NCBI RefSeq assembly: GCF_004348425.1
Contig: NZ_SMKK01000081.1
Coordinates: 1-35,710, forward strand
DNA length: 35,710 nucleotides
DNA from: Actinomadura sp. 7K507
GTDB taxonomy: Bacteria > Actinomycetota > Actinomycetes > Streptosporangiales > Streptosporangiaceae
Direction: 5' to 3'
Below, one piece after another: positions 20,640-28,930 of the stretch. A program made the position numbers and the translations under genes. Each line of letters opens with the position of its first letter. Position 1 is the stretch's first letter. The notes under the pieces were generated by a model. The model was not told where the DNA came from, searched no databases, and saw only the letters and a list, made by a program, of their open reading frames with translations.

Positions 20640-21692
20640 TCAGCTCCTCGCGGCGTAGCTGCGGACCCCGGCCTCGTCATGGAAGTCCAGGACGCCCCGA
20701 TCGGCCAGGACGTCGAGGTGCGCGTCGATCTCCAGGACGGCCAGCATCCGGCTGAAGGCGTCAAGGTCGTCGAGCGCGCGCCTGCGGCGCGTCCAGGGCA
20801 TGGCGGCCGCGACCTCGTAGGCCGTCGCGCGGCCCGCGCGGACCTGGGCGGCGGCCTCGTCGAGGCGCTCGGCGTGGTGCTCCAGCAGCTCGTCGATCCT
20901 GGTGTGCACGCTCGGCGTCACCGGGCCGTGCGCGGGCAGCAGCAGCGTGTCGGGCATGCCGCGGACCAGCCGCAGCGACTCCAGGTAGCTGCGCAGCGGC
21001 TTGGGCTCCGGCTCGGTCTCCAGCCCGATCGACGGCGTGATGTGCGGCAGGATGTGGTCGCCGGCGAACAGCAGCCCGGCGGCCGCGTCCCGCAGGACGA
21101 TGTGGCCGCGCGTGTGGCCCGGCGTGGCGAACACGTCCAGGCCCCGTCCGGGCAGGCCGATGCGCTCCCCGTCGTCCAGCCAGCCGTCCGGCCGGGTGTA
21201 CAGGACGTCCTGCTCGGACCGGTCGACCGGCGCTCCCGCGATCTCGTCGGCGAGGGCGCCCGCGCCGCAGCGGCGCAGCAGCTCGACCTGCCTCGGGTGC
21301 AGGCCCGCGCCGACGTCGAACGCCTCGATCGACTTCTGCTCGCCGCGCCCGATCCGCACCCGCGTCCCGAACGCCTCGCGCAGCACGAGGGCCTGCGAGT
21401 AGTGGTCCCAGTGCGCGTGGGTGACGAGGAACTGCGCGACGTCGTCCAGCCCGTGGCCGAGGGCCCGGAGGGCGCGTTCCAGGGACGTCCGCGTGTCGGG
21501 CATCGCCCAGCCGGAGTCGACGACGACGATGCCGTCGGAGTCCTCGATGACGTACACGTTGACCGCGTGCAGCGACGGGATCGGGAGCGCCAGGGGGATC
21601 CGGTGCACCCCGGGCGCCACGAGGTGTGCGCCGGGTTCGGTCCAGTCAGTCGGCTGTTCCACGACCGGTGCCGTCACCGTGCGCCCCCTCAT
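20640..21692 (-). CDS. Metallo-beta-lactamase-fold hydrolase
   Basis: The 350-residue protein has an MBL-fold core. VNVYVIEDSDGIVVVDSGWA carries the first Asp, VTHAHWDHYSQ the HxHxDH zinc motif, TPGHTRGHIVLRDAAAGLLF with AGDHILPHI further His and Asp ligands, and LLLPAHGPV the last His. A C-terminal helical region (DELLEHHAERLDEAAAQVRA, then TAYEVAAAMPWTRRRRALDD) is the winged-helix extension seen in LACTB2-like hydrolases. The substrate is unknown; thioester or nucleic-acid-type hydrolysis is possible. ATG 21692 (MRGRTVTAPVV) was taken because the upstream extension is not protein-like, but starts slightly downstream are possible. Confidence 0.85.
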   Translation of the reverse strand: MRGRTVTAPVVEQPTDWTEPGAHLVAPGVHRIPLALPIPSLHAVNVYVIEDSDGIVVVDSGWAMPDTRTSLERALRALGHGLDDVAQFLVTHAHWDHYSQALVLREAFGTRVRIGRGEQKSIEAFDVGAGLHPRQVELLRRCGAGALADEIAGAPVDRSEQDVLYTRPDGWLDDGERIGLPGRGLDVFATPGHTRGHIVLRDAAAGLLFAGDHILPHITPSIGLETEPEPKPLRSYLESLRLVRGMPDTLLLPAHGPVTPSVHTRIDELLEHHAERLDEAAAQVRAGRATAYEVAAAMPWTRRRRALDDLDAFSRMLAVLEIDAHLDVLADRGVLDFHDEAGVRSYAARS

Positions 21693-21778
21693 ACTGATCT
21701 TGCAAATTCTCGAATCCGGTTCTACTCGAACGTACTTCATGCTCGACGTCCGGTCCGGTCCCGGGGTGGTGGGATGGA

Positions 21779-22747
21779 TCACCTGTGCCGCGCGTCCCGG
21801 TCGGCGGCCCGGCGCGCGTCCTGCGCGGCCTTGCGGGCCTCCCGCGCCGTTTCCTCGGCCCGCGAGCGGTTCTGCTCGGCGCGATCCGCCCGCCGCGCCG
21901 CCGCGTCGCGCTCGGCGACGGCCCGTTCCAGCTCGTGCCGGAGCCGTCCCACCGCGGCGGACGCCTCCTCGGCGTCCCTTTTCGCCGCCCCGGCCCGCTC
22001 CGCGCGCTCGGCGAGCTTGCGGTCCGCCTCTTCGGCGCGCCTGTGCAGGGTCTCCGCCCGCCGCGCCCGCGCCGCGCTCGTCCGCGTGACGTTCGACCTC
22101 GCCCGCCCGCGCTCCTTCCCCTTCGCGGACTCCTTCTTTTTCGCGGATTCCTTCTCTTTCGCGGGCTCCTTCTCTTTCGCGGGCTCCTCGCCGGGGGGCT
22201 CCCCCTCCTCGGCGGCCGGCTTCCCCCCGGTCCTCGGCTCGGCGGGCCGCTCCCCGTCCTCCGGGGCCAGGGGGAATCCGGCCGGGACGAAACCCGTGTG
22301 GCTGCGCGGCTGTGACAGCCGCCCCTCGCGCACCTCCCCGGCGATGCCCGCGTCCACGGTGGCGGCCTGGAGGGTGTCCTCCACCTCGCGGACGGCCTGC
22401 TCGCGCAGCGGATTACCGGCTTGCGCGGCGAGGTCGCCCGCGGCGCGGACCAGGGAGCCGACGAGGCGGGCCCGGCGCTGCTCCAGGTCCCCGAGCCCGC
22501 CGCCCGAGGTCCACGCCGAGCGGATCTCGTCCCCGACGTCCAGCAGCCGCCCCAGGTCGCCGGCGGCCGAGCGGGCGAGGAGATTCACCGCCCACGCCGA
22601 CAGCGTCGGGCGCCGCAGCGCGCCGATCCGTTTGGCGAGCCGCCCGTCGCCCGCCGACTTCGCGTCCTGGGCCAGCCGCTTCCTGGTCGCCACGAAGTCG
22701 GACGGCTGGACGCCGTAGAGCTCATCGGCCGCACTGGAGAAGTCCAC
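21779..22747 (-). CDS. Charged coiled-coil protein with Lys/Glu 6-residue repeats
   Basis: The 322-residue protein has a conserved-looking N-terminal domain: MDFSSAADELYGVQPSDFVA, then AKRIGALRRPTLSAWAVNLL with a typical RRPTxSAWAVN motif found in actinobacterial hypothetical proteins. A Pro/Glu-rich hinge follows, then four 6-residue repeats of PAKEKE type (residues about 189-212), and a long Arg/Ala/Glu coiled coil to the end (RAETLHRRAEEADRKLAERA onward). No signal or membrane segment is seen. The repeated lysine-rich hinge suggests nucleic-acid or protein contact, but that is inference. The GTG at 22747 has TAGGGA six bases upstream, close to the leaderless pattern. Confidence 0.75.
   Translation of the reverse strand: MDFSSAADELYGVQPSDFVATRKRLAQDAKSAGDGRLAKRIGALRRPTLSAWAVNLLARSAAGDLGRLLDVGDEIRSAWTSGGGLGDLEQRRARLVGSLVRAAGDLAAQAGNPLREQAVREVEDTLQAATVDAGIAGEVREGRLSQPRSHTGFVPAGFPLAPEDGERPAEPRTGGKPAAEEGEPPGEEPAKEKEPAKEKESAKKKESAKGKERGRARSNVTRTSAARARRAETLHRRAEEADRKLAERAERAGAAKRDAEEASAAVGRLRHELERAVAERDAAARRADRAEQNRSRAEETAREARKAAQDARRAADRDARHR
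22112..22183 (-). repeat. 18-bp tandem repeat, 4 copies, coding
   Basis: Four 18-base units (plus-strand form CTCCTTCTCTTTCGCGGG with variants) encode (P/S)AK(E/K/G)KE in the hinge of the coiled-coil protein. The units differ by two to four bases, so this array is older than the aconitase one. The period is a multiple of three. Confidence 0.85.
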
Positions 22748-22753
22748 GCCTGA

Positions 22754-22759
22754 TCCCTA
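22754..22759 (-). promoter_or_regulatory. Possible -10 box (coiled-coil protein gene)
   Basis: On the minus strand TAGGGA is followed by six bases and the GTG at 22747. The last base departs from TANNNT, so the match is weaker than at the other genes. The gene lies only 33 bases after the M20 peptidase stop and could also be read through from it. Confidence 0.35.
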
Positions 22760-22780
22760 CCCGCTACCCCCGGGCCCGCC

Positions 22781-24103
22781 TCAGCGGGTGTCGAGGAAGC
22801 GGTCCAGGACGCGGGTCCCGAAGGCCAGGCCGTCCAGGGGGACCCGCTCGTCGACGCCGTGGAACATGCCGAGGTAGTCCAGGTCCGGCCCGAGCAGCAG
22901 CGGCGCGAAACCGAAGCTGCTGATGCCGATCCCGTTGAACGCCTTGGCGTCGGTGCCGCCCGCCATCACGTACGGGACGGGACGGGCGGACGGGTCCTCG
23001 GCGCGGAGCGCACCGGCGAGCGCGGCGAACGTGGGGCCCGCCGGGTCGGCGGCCGGGGCCTCCTCGTGGTTGATGAACTCGCGGGTGACCTCCGGGCCGA
23101 GGAGCCGGTCGACCGTGGCGAGGAACTCCTCGCCGGTGCCCGGGAGGTAGCGGCCGTCGACCTGCGCGGTCGCCGTGCCCGGCACGACGTTGACCTTGTA
23201 GCCGGCGTCGAGCCGGGTCGGGTTGGCCGAGTTGCGGATCGTCCCGGCGAACAGCCTGCCGACGCCCCCGAGGCGGGCGGCCTCCTCGTCCAGCCGGTCG
23301 TGGTCGATGGCGGTGCCGAGGGCGTCCCCGAGACCGTCCAGCAGGGCCCGGACGCCCGGGGTCAGCCGGACCGGCCACTCGTGCGAGGCCAGCCGGGACA
23401 CCGCGTGCGCGATCTCGGCGACGGCGTTGCGGGGCGCGGGCTTGGACCCGTGCCCGGGGGTGCCGCGCGCCGTCAGCCTCATCCAGGCCGTGCCGCGCTC
23501 GCCGGTCGCGATCGGGTAGACGCGCGTGCCGCCCGCGTCCACGCTGAACCCGCCGGACTCGCTGATCGCCTCGGTGCAGCCCTCGAAGAAGTCCCGGTGC
23601 TCGCGCGCGACGTAGCGGGATCCGTGGTCGCCGGTGCACTCCTCGTCGGCGAGGAACGCCAGCACGAGGTCGCCGCGCGTCCGGCGCCCCTCGCGCAGCC
23701 GCCGCCGGACGGTGGCGAGGGTCATCGCCACGCTGCCCTTCATGTCGACCGCGCCGCGCCCCCACACGCACCCGCCCTCGACCTCGCCCGAGAACGGCGG
23801 GACGGTCCACTCGGACGCGTCGGCCGGCACCACGTCCAGGTGCCCGTGGATCAGGAAGGCGGGGTGCGCGGGGTCGGTGCCCGGCAGGCGGGCCAGCACG
23901 CTGGCGCGGCCCGGCGCGGACTCGACGATCCGCGGCTCGGCGCCCGCCTCGTCCAGCAGCGCGGCGACGTGCTCGGCGGCCGGACGTTCCGGGCGGGCCA
24001 CGCCCTCGCCCCGGTTCGTCGTGTCGAAGCGGATGAGGTCGGCACATATCGCCGCCGCCTCGGCGCCGGCGGGATCGTCGCGCACTCTCATTCCAGGTCT
24101 CAT
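22781..24103 (-). CDS. M20-family metallopeptidase (dipeptidase/deacylase type)
   Basis: The 440-residue protein is an M20 di-zinc peptidase. The metal and catalytic motifs are in order: FLIHGHLDVVPADASEW (His and catalytic Asp), WGRGAVDMKGSVAM (bridging Asp), LADEECTGDHGSRY (Glu-Glu pair), a dimerisation domain from about 195 to 310, and VMAGGTDAKAFNGIGISSFG with the C-terminal YLGMFHGVDERVP (last His). It is cytoplasmic, without a signal peptide, so it would cut or deacylate imported peptides. It is divergent from the oligopeptide transporter. The start is 24103 or 24091; neither has a clear Shine-Dalgarno. TTGACA at 24182-24177 is a good -35 on this strand, but its -10 (AAAATG) is weak. 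Confidence 0.9.
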   Translation of the reverse strand: MRPGMRVRDDPAGAEAAAICADLIRFDTTNRGEGVARPERPAAEHVAALLDEAGAEPRIVESAPGRASVLARLPGTDPAHPAFLIHGHLDVVPADASEWTVPPFSGEVEGGCVWGRGAVDMKGSVAMTLATVRRRLREGRRTRGDLVLAFLADEECTGDHGSRYVAREHRDFFEGCTEAISESGGFSVDAGGTRVYPIATGERGTAWMRLTARGTPGHGSKPAPRNAVAEIAHAVSRLASHEWPVRLTPGVRALLDGLGDALGTAIDHDRLDEEAARLGGVGRLFAGTIRNSANPTRLDAGYKVNVVPGTATAQVDGRYLPGTGEEFLATVDRLLGPEVTREFINHEEAPAADPAGPTFAALAGALRAEDPSARPVPYVMAGGTDAKAFNGIGISSFGFAPLLLGPDLDYLGMFHGVDERVPLDGLAFGTRVLDRFLDTR

Positions 24104-24104
24104 T

Positions 24105-24126
24105 CAGGCTCGATCCAGGCTCGATC
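24105..24126. repeat. 11-bp direct repeat in the divergent promoter region
   Basis: CAGGCTCGATC occurs twice in tandem, followed by a partial third copy (CAGG), immediately upstream of the M20 peptidase start. It lies in the leader of that gene if the TTGACA at 24177-24182 is its -35. The period is not a multiple of three, consistent with a noncoding location. Confidence 0.6.
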
Positions 24127-24326
24127 CAGGAAGCCCCTTCTGTAACAAACCTTCATTTTCCTCCCTCGCTGACCTCTGTCAACGCTGATCAAGATGTCTC
24201 GATCCGGTCTCGACTCGGTGAGCGCCGTACCCAAACCGTCACCGCGAGTACGACCCTGCGAGCAATCTAGGTGCGGCGGGTGGCCAAGCACTCGCGGCGC
24301 GAAGCTGCGACGGGGCGAGGAGGACC

Positions 24327-25946
24327 ATGGCAAGCCAGAGGGGTGCCGGAAGGAGGGGCCGCGGGAAGGTCGCGGGCCTCGCCGCGGTGGCGCTGGCCGC
24401 GTCGCTCGGCCTGTCGGCCTGCGGTGGCGACAGCGCCGGGGCGAGCGACGGCACGTTCACCGTGGGTCATTCCGAGCCCGACCACCTGATGCCCGCCAAC
24501 ACGACGAGCAGCTACTCCTTCGACGTGATCAGCGGGCTGTTCGACAACCTGATGACCCTCGACCGGAACGGGAAGGCCGTCCCGCAGGCCGCCGAGTCGG
24601 TCACCTCCGACGACCAGAAGGCCTGGACGGTCGAGGTGAAGCCGGGGCGGAAGTTCCACAACGGCGAGCCGGTGACCGCGCAGAGCTTCGCGGACGCCTG
24701 GAACCACGCCGCCTACGGGCCGAACGGCATGAGCGCCAACGACTACTTCTCCTACATCGAGGGGTACGAGGCGCTGAACCCCGAGGACGAGAACGCGAAG
24801 CCGGAGGCCGACACGCTGTCCGGGATCGAGGTCACCGGCCAGAACACGCTCAAGGTCACGCTGAACGCGCCGTTCAGCCAGTTCCCGCTGCTGCTCACCT
24901 ACCCGGCCTACGCGCCGATGCCGAAGGCCGGGCTCAAGGACCCCAAGGCGTTCGACGACCACCCGATCGGCAACGGCCCGTACATGATGGACGGGAACTG
25001 GGAGCGCAACAAGCAGATCAAGCTCGTCGCCTTCCCCGGCTACACCGGGCCGCGCAAGCCCAAGAACAAGGGCGTGACCTGGAAGAGCTATTCCAGCGCC
25101 GACACCGCCTACACCGACCTGCGGGCCGGCCGGATCGACGTGCTCCAGACCATCCCGTCCGGCAAGGTGCCCGAGGCCGAGCAGGTGCTGGGGGACCGGT
25201 TCATCACGGGCGAGATGGGCACGATCGACTACCTGGGCTTCCCCCTGTTCGACAAGCGGTTCGCCGACCCCGACCTGCGCCGGGCCATCTCGATGGTCAT
25301 CGACCGGGAGGGCATCAACAAGGCGGTCTACAACGGCGAGTACTTCCCCGCCGACTCGCTGCTCCCGTCCATCATCGACGGGCACCGCGACAACGCCTGC
25401 GGCGAGCTGTGCACCTACGACCCGGGCAAGGCGAAGCAGCTGTTCGACAAGGCCGGCGGGTTCGAGGGGACGATGGAGCTGTACTTCTCCAACGCCCAGC
25501 CCACCTACGCGCAGTGGATGCGGATCGTCGCGAACTCCCTGCGCGACAATCTCGGCATCCAGGACATCCAGTTCAGGCAGGTCCCCGCGTCCGACTACTT
25601 CTCCATGCTGCGGGCCCGCGAGGAGAAGGGCCCGTACCGGCAGAACTGGGAGGCCGACTACCCGAGCGCCCAGAACTACCTGGAGAACATGTGGGGCTCC
25701 AGCGACAACCGCATGGGCTGGAAGAACGAGGAGTTCGACGACCTCATCGCCAAGGCGAACCGGACGGCCGACCAGCAGGAGGCCATCAAGCTCTACAACC
25801 AGGCCGAGGACATCGCCATCCAGGAGATGCCGATGATCCCGCTGTGGACGTGGGCCCGCCAGGGCGGACGCTCCGATAACGTCGAGAACGTCACCATCAC
25901 GCCGTACTCGACGGGCCTGCTCGCCACCGAAGTGACGGTGAAGTAG
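24327..25946 (+). CDS. Oligopeptide/dipeptide ABC transporter substrate-binding lipoprotein (family 5)
   Basis: This is the extracellular peptide-capturing subunit, 539 residues. A basic start (MASQRGAGRRGRGK) and hydrophobic stretch lead to the lipobox LSAC with lipidated Cys32. The family 5 solute-binding pattern follows: FTVGHSEPDHLMPANTTSSY, WTVEVKPGRKFHNGEPVTAQ and SFADAWNH, then HPIGNGPYMMDGNWE, and later RRAISMVIDREGINKAVYNG. It resembles OppA/DppA/MppA. The ATG at 24327 has a strong GGCGAGGAGGACC Shine-Dalgarno. It starts the operon with the two permeases six and 13 bases apart and the ATPases close behind. The 223-base region before it holds a shared divergent promoter zone with the M20 peptidase. 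Confidence 0.95.
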   Translation: MASQRGAGRRGRGKVAGLAAVALAASLGLSACGGDSAGASDGTFTVGHSEPDHLMPANTTSSYSFDVISGLFDNLMTLDRNGKAVPQAAESVTSDDQKAWTVEVKPGRKFHNGEPVTAQSFADAWNHAAYGPNGMSANDYFSYIEGYEALNPEDENAKPEADTLSGIEVTGQNTLKVTLNAPFSQFPLLLTYPAYAPMPKAGLKDPKAFDDHPIGNGPYMMDGNWERNKQIKLVAFPGYTGPRKPKNKGVTWKSYSSADTAYTDLRAGRIDVLQTIPSGKVPEAEQVLGDRFITGEMGTIDYLGFPLFDKRFADPDLRRAISMVIDREGINKAVYNGEYFPADSLLPSIIDGHRDNACGELCTYDPGKAKQLFDKAGGFEGTMELYFSNAQPTYAQWMRIVANSLRDNLGIQDIQFRQVPASDYFSMLRAREEKGPYRQNWEADYPSAQNYLENMWGSSDNRMGWKNEEFDDLIAKANRTADQQEAIKLYNQAEDIAIQEMPMIPLWTWARQGGRSDNVENVTITPYSTGLLATEVTVK

Positions 25947-25952
25947 CCGACG

Positions 25953-26879
25953 ATGTGGCGTTTCGCCGCCCGGCGGCTCCTGCAGGCGGTCCCGGTCTTC
26001 TTCGGCACCACGCTGCTCATCTACGCGATGGTGTTCGCGCTGCCGGGCGATCCGATCCAGGCGCTCGCCGGTGACAAGCCGGTCCCGGACAACGTCCTCC
26101 AGGAGCTCCGGGACCGGTACAACCTGAACGACCCGCTGCTGGTGCAGTACGCGAAGTACATGTGGGGTCTCGCCCAGGGCGACCTGGGCGAGAACTACAC
26201 CGGCCAAAGCGTGTCGGAGATGCTGTCCGGACGCTGGGCGGTGACCGCGCGGCTCGCGCTCACCGCCTGGATCTTCGAGCTGGTCATCGGCATCGCGCTC
26301 GGCGTGTGGGCGGGCCTGCGGCGCGGCAGGCTCGCCGACACCCTGGTCCTCGGCGGGACGACCCTGGTGATCGCGGTGCCGGTGTTCGTGCTCGGCTACA
26401 TCGCGCAGATCGTGTTCGGCCTGCACTGGCAGATCTTCCCCACGGCCGGGACGGACGACGGGTGGCCGCTGAGCTACCTGCTGCCCGGAATCGTCCTCGG
26501 CTCGCTCGGCCTGTCGTACGTCGCGCGGCTGACCCGGACGAGCCTGTCGGAGAACCTGCGCGCCGACTACGTCCGCACGGCCAGGGCCAAGGGGCTGTCG
26601 AAGGCCCGGGTCATCGGCAGGCACACGCTGCGCAACTCGCTGATCCCGGTCGTGACCTACCTCGGCGTCGACTTCGGCAACCTGATGGGCGGCGCGATCG
26701 TGACCGAGGGAATCTTCAACCTGCCCGGCGTGGGGCAGCAGGTGTTCCAGTCGATCCAGCTCAAGGAGGGGCCCGTCGTGGTCGGCGCGGTCACGGTACT
26801 GGTGCTGATCTTCCTGCTGGTCAACCTGATCGTGGACCTGCTGTACGGGGTGCTCGACCCGCGGATCAGGTACGAGTAG
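25953..26879 (+). CDS. Peptide ABC transporter permease, DppB/OppB type
   Basis: The 308-residue inner-membrane permease starts with the conserved MWRFAARRLLQAVPVFFGTT and shows six membrane segments, including TLLIYAMVFALPGDPIQALA and TTLVIAVPVFVLGYIAQIVF. The EAA loop that contacts the ATPase is DYVRTARAKGLSKARVIGRH, followed by TLRNSLIPVVTYLGVDFGNL. It begins six bases after the substrate-binding gene's stop, so it is translationally linked to it; no strong ribosome-binding site of its own is seen. Confidence 0.93.
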   Translation: MWRFAARRLLQAVPVFFGTTLLIYAMVFALPGDPIQALAGDKPVPDNVLQELRDRYNLNDPLLVQYAKYMWGLAQGDLGENYTGQSVSEMLSGRWAVTARLALTAWIFELVIGIALGVWAGLRRGRLADTLVLGGTTLVIAVPVFVLGYIAQIVFGLHWQIFPTAGTDDGWPLSYLLPGIVLGSLGLSYVARLTRTSLSENLRADYVRTARAKGLSKARVIGRHTLRNSLIPVVTYLGVDFGNLMGGAIVTEGIFNLPGVGQQVFQSIQLKEGPVVVGAVTVLVLIFLLVNLIVDLLYGVLDPRIRYE

Positions 26880-26892
26880 GGGGCCGGCGGCG

Positions 26893-27831
26893 ATGACGAC
26901 CAGGGAACCGGACACCGGGACCGCCGGAGCCGTCGCGGTCGCGGGCGGCGAGATCGGCGGCGCCGGCCCCGGCGGCGAGGCCGGCGGGGCGTCGCTGTGG
27001 GGCGACGCGTGGCGCGACCTGCGGCGCCGCTGGGTCTTCTGGGGATCGGTGTCGATCCTCGCCGTGGTGGCGGCGATGGCGGCCTTCCCGGGCCTGTTCA
27101 CCGGGACGGCGGCCAACGAGGGCTGCGACCCGAACCTGTCCAAGCTCGGCCCGTCCGGCGAGCACTGGTTCGGCACCGACCTCGCGGGCTGCGACTACTA
27201 CGCGCACGTCGTGCACGGCGCCCGCCCCACGCTGGTGATCGGCGTCGCGGTCACGCTGTTCGCGCTGCTGATCGCGATGGTGTTCGGGATGATCGCGGGC
27301 TACTACGGCGGGATCCTGGACGCGGTGATCGCCCGGATCACCGACGTTTTCTTCGGGCTGCCGTTCGTGCTGGGCGGCACGGTGATCCTCGTCGCCTTCC
27401 CGGGGCGCGGCGTCGCCGCGATGACGCTGGTGCTGGTCCTGCTCGGCTGGACGACGATGATCCGGATCATGAGGGGCCAGGTCATCTCGGTCCGCGACGC
27501 CGACTACGTGCAGGCCGCGCGGCTGCTCGGCGCGTCCGACCGCCGGGTCATGACGCGGCACATCCTGCCGAACGCGATGGCCCCGGTGATCGTGGTCGCC
27601 ACCCTCAACGTCGGCAACGTCATCGTGGGGGAGGCGACGCTGGACTTCCTCGGCGTCGGGCTCCAGTACCCGCAGGTCTCCTGGGGACTCCAGCTCGGCC
27701 AGGCCAAGGACGCGTTCATGAGCCACCCGCACCTGCTGATCTTCCCCGCGGCGTTCCTGTCCGCCACGGTGCTGAGCTTCCTGATGCTCGGCGACGCCGC
27801 CCGCGACGCCCTCGACCCGAAGCTGCGGTGA
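26893..27831 (+). CDS. Peptide ABC transporter permease, DppC/OppC type
   Basis: The 312-residue permease partners the previous one. It has a Gly-rich N-terminal extension (residues 1-35, TREPDTGTAGAVAVAGGEIG) before WRDLRRRWVFWGSVSILAVV, then a GTDLAGCDYYAHVVHGARPT segment typical of DppC, and the EAA loop DYVQAARLLGASDRRVMTRH. The C-terminus ends MLGDAARDALDPKLR, as in the family. The ATG follows the previous stop by 13 bases with a GGGGG stretch upstream. The Gly-rich start differs from the compact N-termini of most relatives. Confidence 0.93.
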   Translation: MTTREPDTGTAGAVAVAGGEIGGAGPGGEAGGASLWGDAWRDLRRRWVFWGSVSILAVVAAMAAFPGLFTGTAANEGCDPNLSKLGPSGEHWFGTDLAGCDYYAHVVHGARPTLVIGVAVTLFALLIAMVFGMIAGYYGGILDAVIARITDVFFGLPFVLGGTVILVAFPGRGVAAMTLVLVLLGWTTMIRIMRGQVISVRDADYVQAARLLGASDRRVMTRHILPNAMAPVIVVATLNVGNVIVGEATLDFLGVGLQYPQVSWGLQLGQAKDAFMSHPHLLIFPAAFLSATVLSFLMLGDAARDALDPKLR

Positions 27832-27841
27832 GATGACGAGC

Positions 27842-27920
27842 GAACGAAGGATGGGCGAACGAAGGACGGGCGAACGAAGGACGGGCGAACGTGAAGGACG
27901 AGCGAACGTGAAGGACGAGC
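27842..27920 (+). repeat. 15-bp (x3) and 17-bp (x2) tandem repeats before the OppD start
   Basis: After the DppC stop, three 15-base units (GAACGAAGGATGGGC and GAACGAAGGACGGGC twice) are followed by two identical 17-base units (GAACGTGAAGGACGAGC). Each 17-base unit holds both a GTG start-like codon and a GAAGGA Shine-Dalgarno-like motif. The second GTG (27908) is in frame with the ATPase; the first (27891) is not. The 17-base period is not a multiple of three. Confidence 0.85.
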
Positions 27921-28930
27921 CGGTTCCGGCGCCCCGCCCGGCCGAGCCGCTGCTGGCCGTCGACGACCTGCACGTCCGCTTCCGGGTCCGGGGCCGGGAC
28001 GTGCGCGCGGTGAACGGGCTGTCCTACACCCTCGCCGACGGCGAGACGGTCGCGATCCTCGGCGAGTCGGGGTCGGGCAAGAGCGTCGCGGCGCAGGCGG
28101 TCATGGGCATCCTCGACGTCCCGCCCGCCCGCGTCGAGCGCGGGTCGGTGCGGCTGCGCGGCGAGGAACTGCTGGGCCTCCCCGAGCGGCGCCGCCGCGA
28201 GTACCGCGGCGAGCGCATCTCGATGATCTTCCAGGACGCGCTGACCGCGCTGAACCCGGTGTTCACCGTCGGCGACCAGCTCCGCGAGATGTACCGGGTG
28301 CACCGCGGGCTCGGCCGCCGGGAGGCCGGGGACCGGGCCGTCGAGATGATGGACCGGGTGCGCATCCCGTCGGCGGCGCGGCGGCTCGGCGACCACCCGC
28401 ACCAGTTCTCCGGCGGCATGCGGCAGCGCATCATGATCGCGATGGCGCTGGCCCTGGAGCCGGACGTGCTGATCGCCGACGAGCCGACCACCGCCCTCGA
28501 CGTGACCGTGCAGGCGCAGATCATGCGGCTGCTGGCCGCGCTCCAGGACGAGCTGGGCATGGGCATGGTCCTGATCACCCACGATCTCGGCGTCGTCGCG
28601 GGCGTCGCCGACCGGATCGTCGTCATGTACGCCGGGTCGGTCGCCGAGCAGGCGCCCGCCCGGGAGCTGTACGCGCGGCCCGCCCACCCCTACACGCGCG
28701 GGCTGCTCGCGTCGGTGCCGCGGCTCGACCGGCGCGGCGAGCCGCTCGTCCCGATCAGGGGCGCGCCGCCCGACCCCGCCGCGCTGCCGTCCGGCTGCCC
28801 GTTCCGGCCGCGCTGCCCCCGCGCTGAGGGGATCTGCGCGGCCGAGACGCCGCCGCAGATCACCGTCGCGCCGGGCCACACCGCCGCATGCCATTTCGCC
28901 GAGGAGGTCCACGGTGCCGGACCCGAATGA
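27908..28930 (+). CDS. Peptide ABC transporter ATP-binding protein, DppD/OppD type
   Basis: From GTG 27908 the protein has 340 residues, a normal OppD length. Motifs in order are LLAVDDLHVRFRVRGRDVRA, Walker A GESGSGKSVA, the Q-loop IFQDALTALNPVF, the signature FSGGMRQRIMIAMALALEP, Walker B VLIADEPTTALD, the H-loop THDLG, and the C-terminal oligopeptide module GCPFRPRCPRAEGICA. The frame is also open from an ATG at 27833 (25 more residues, all repeat-encoded: GERRT-type). GTG 27908 is preferred for its GAAGGA and for length. It overlaps the next ATPase gene by 17 bases. Confidence 0.93.
   Translation: MKDEPVPAPRPAEPLLAVDDLHVRFRVRGRDVRAVNGLSYTLADGETVAILGESGSGKSVAAQAVMGILDVPPARVERGSVRLRGEELLGLPERRRREYRGERISMIFQDALTALNPVFTVGDQLREMYRVHRGLGRREAGDRAVEMMDRVRIPSAARRLGDHPHQFSGGMRQRIMIAMALALEPDVLIADEPTTALDVTVQAQIMRLLAALQDELGMGMVLITHDLGVVAGVADRIVVMYAGSVAEQAPARELYARPAHPYTRGLLASVPRLDRRGEPLVPIRGAPPDPAALPSGCPFRPRCPRAEGICAAETPPQITVAPGHTAACHFAEEVHGAGPE

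Noticed and set aside
21700..21750. Possible tRNA-like T-loop (TTCTCGAATCC)
   Set aside because: No matching acceptor, D or anticodon stems could be folded around it; no tRNA gene was recognised anywhere in the window.
24267..27176. A 969-codon minus-strand frame across the peptide transporter
   Set aside because: A shadow of the plus-strand operon with Gln/His/Arg/Val bias and no domain. The plus-strand genes are unmistakable.
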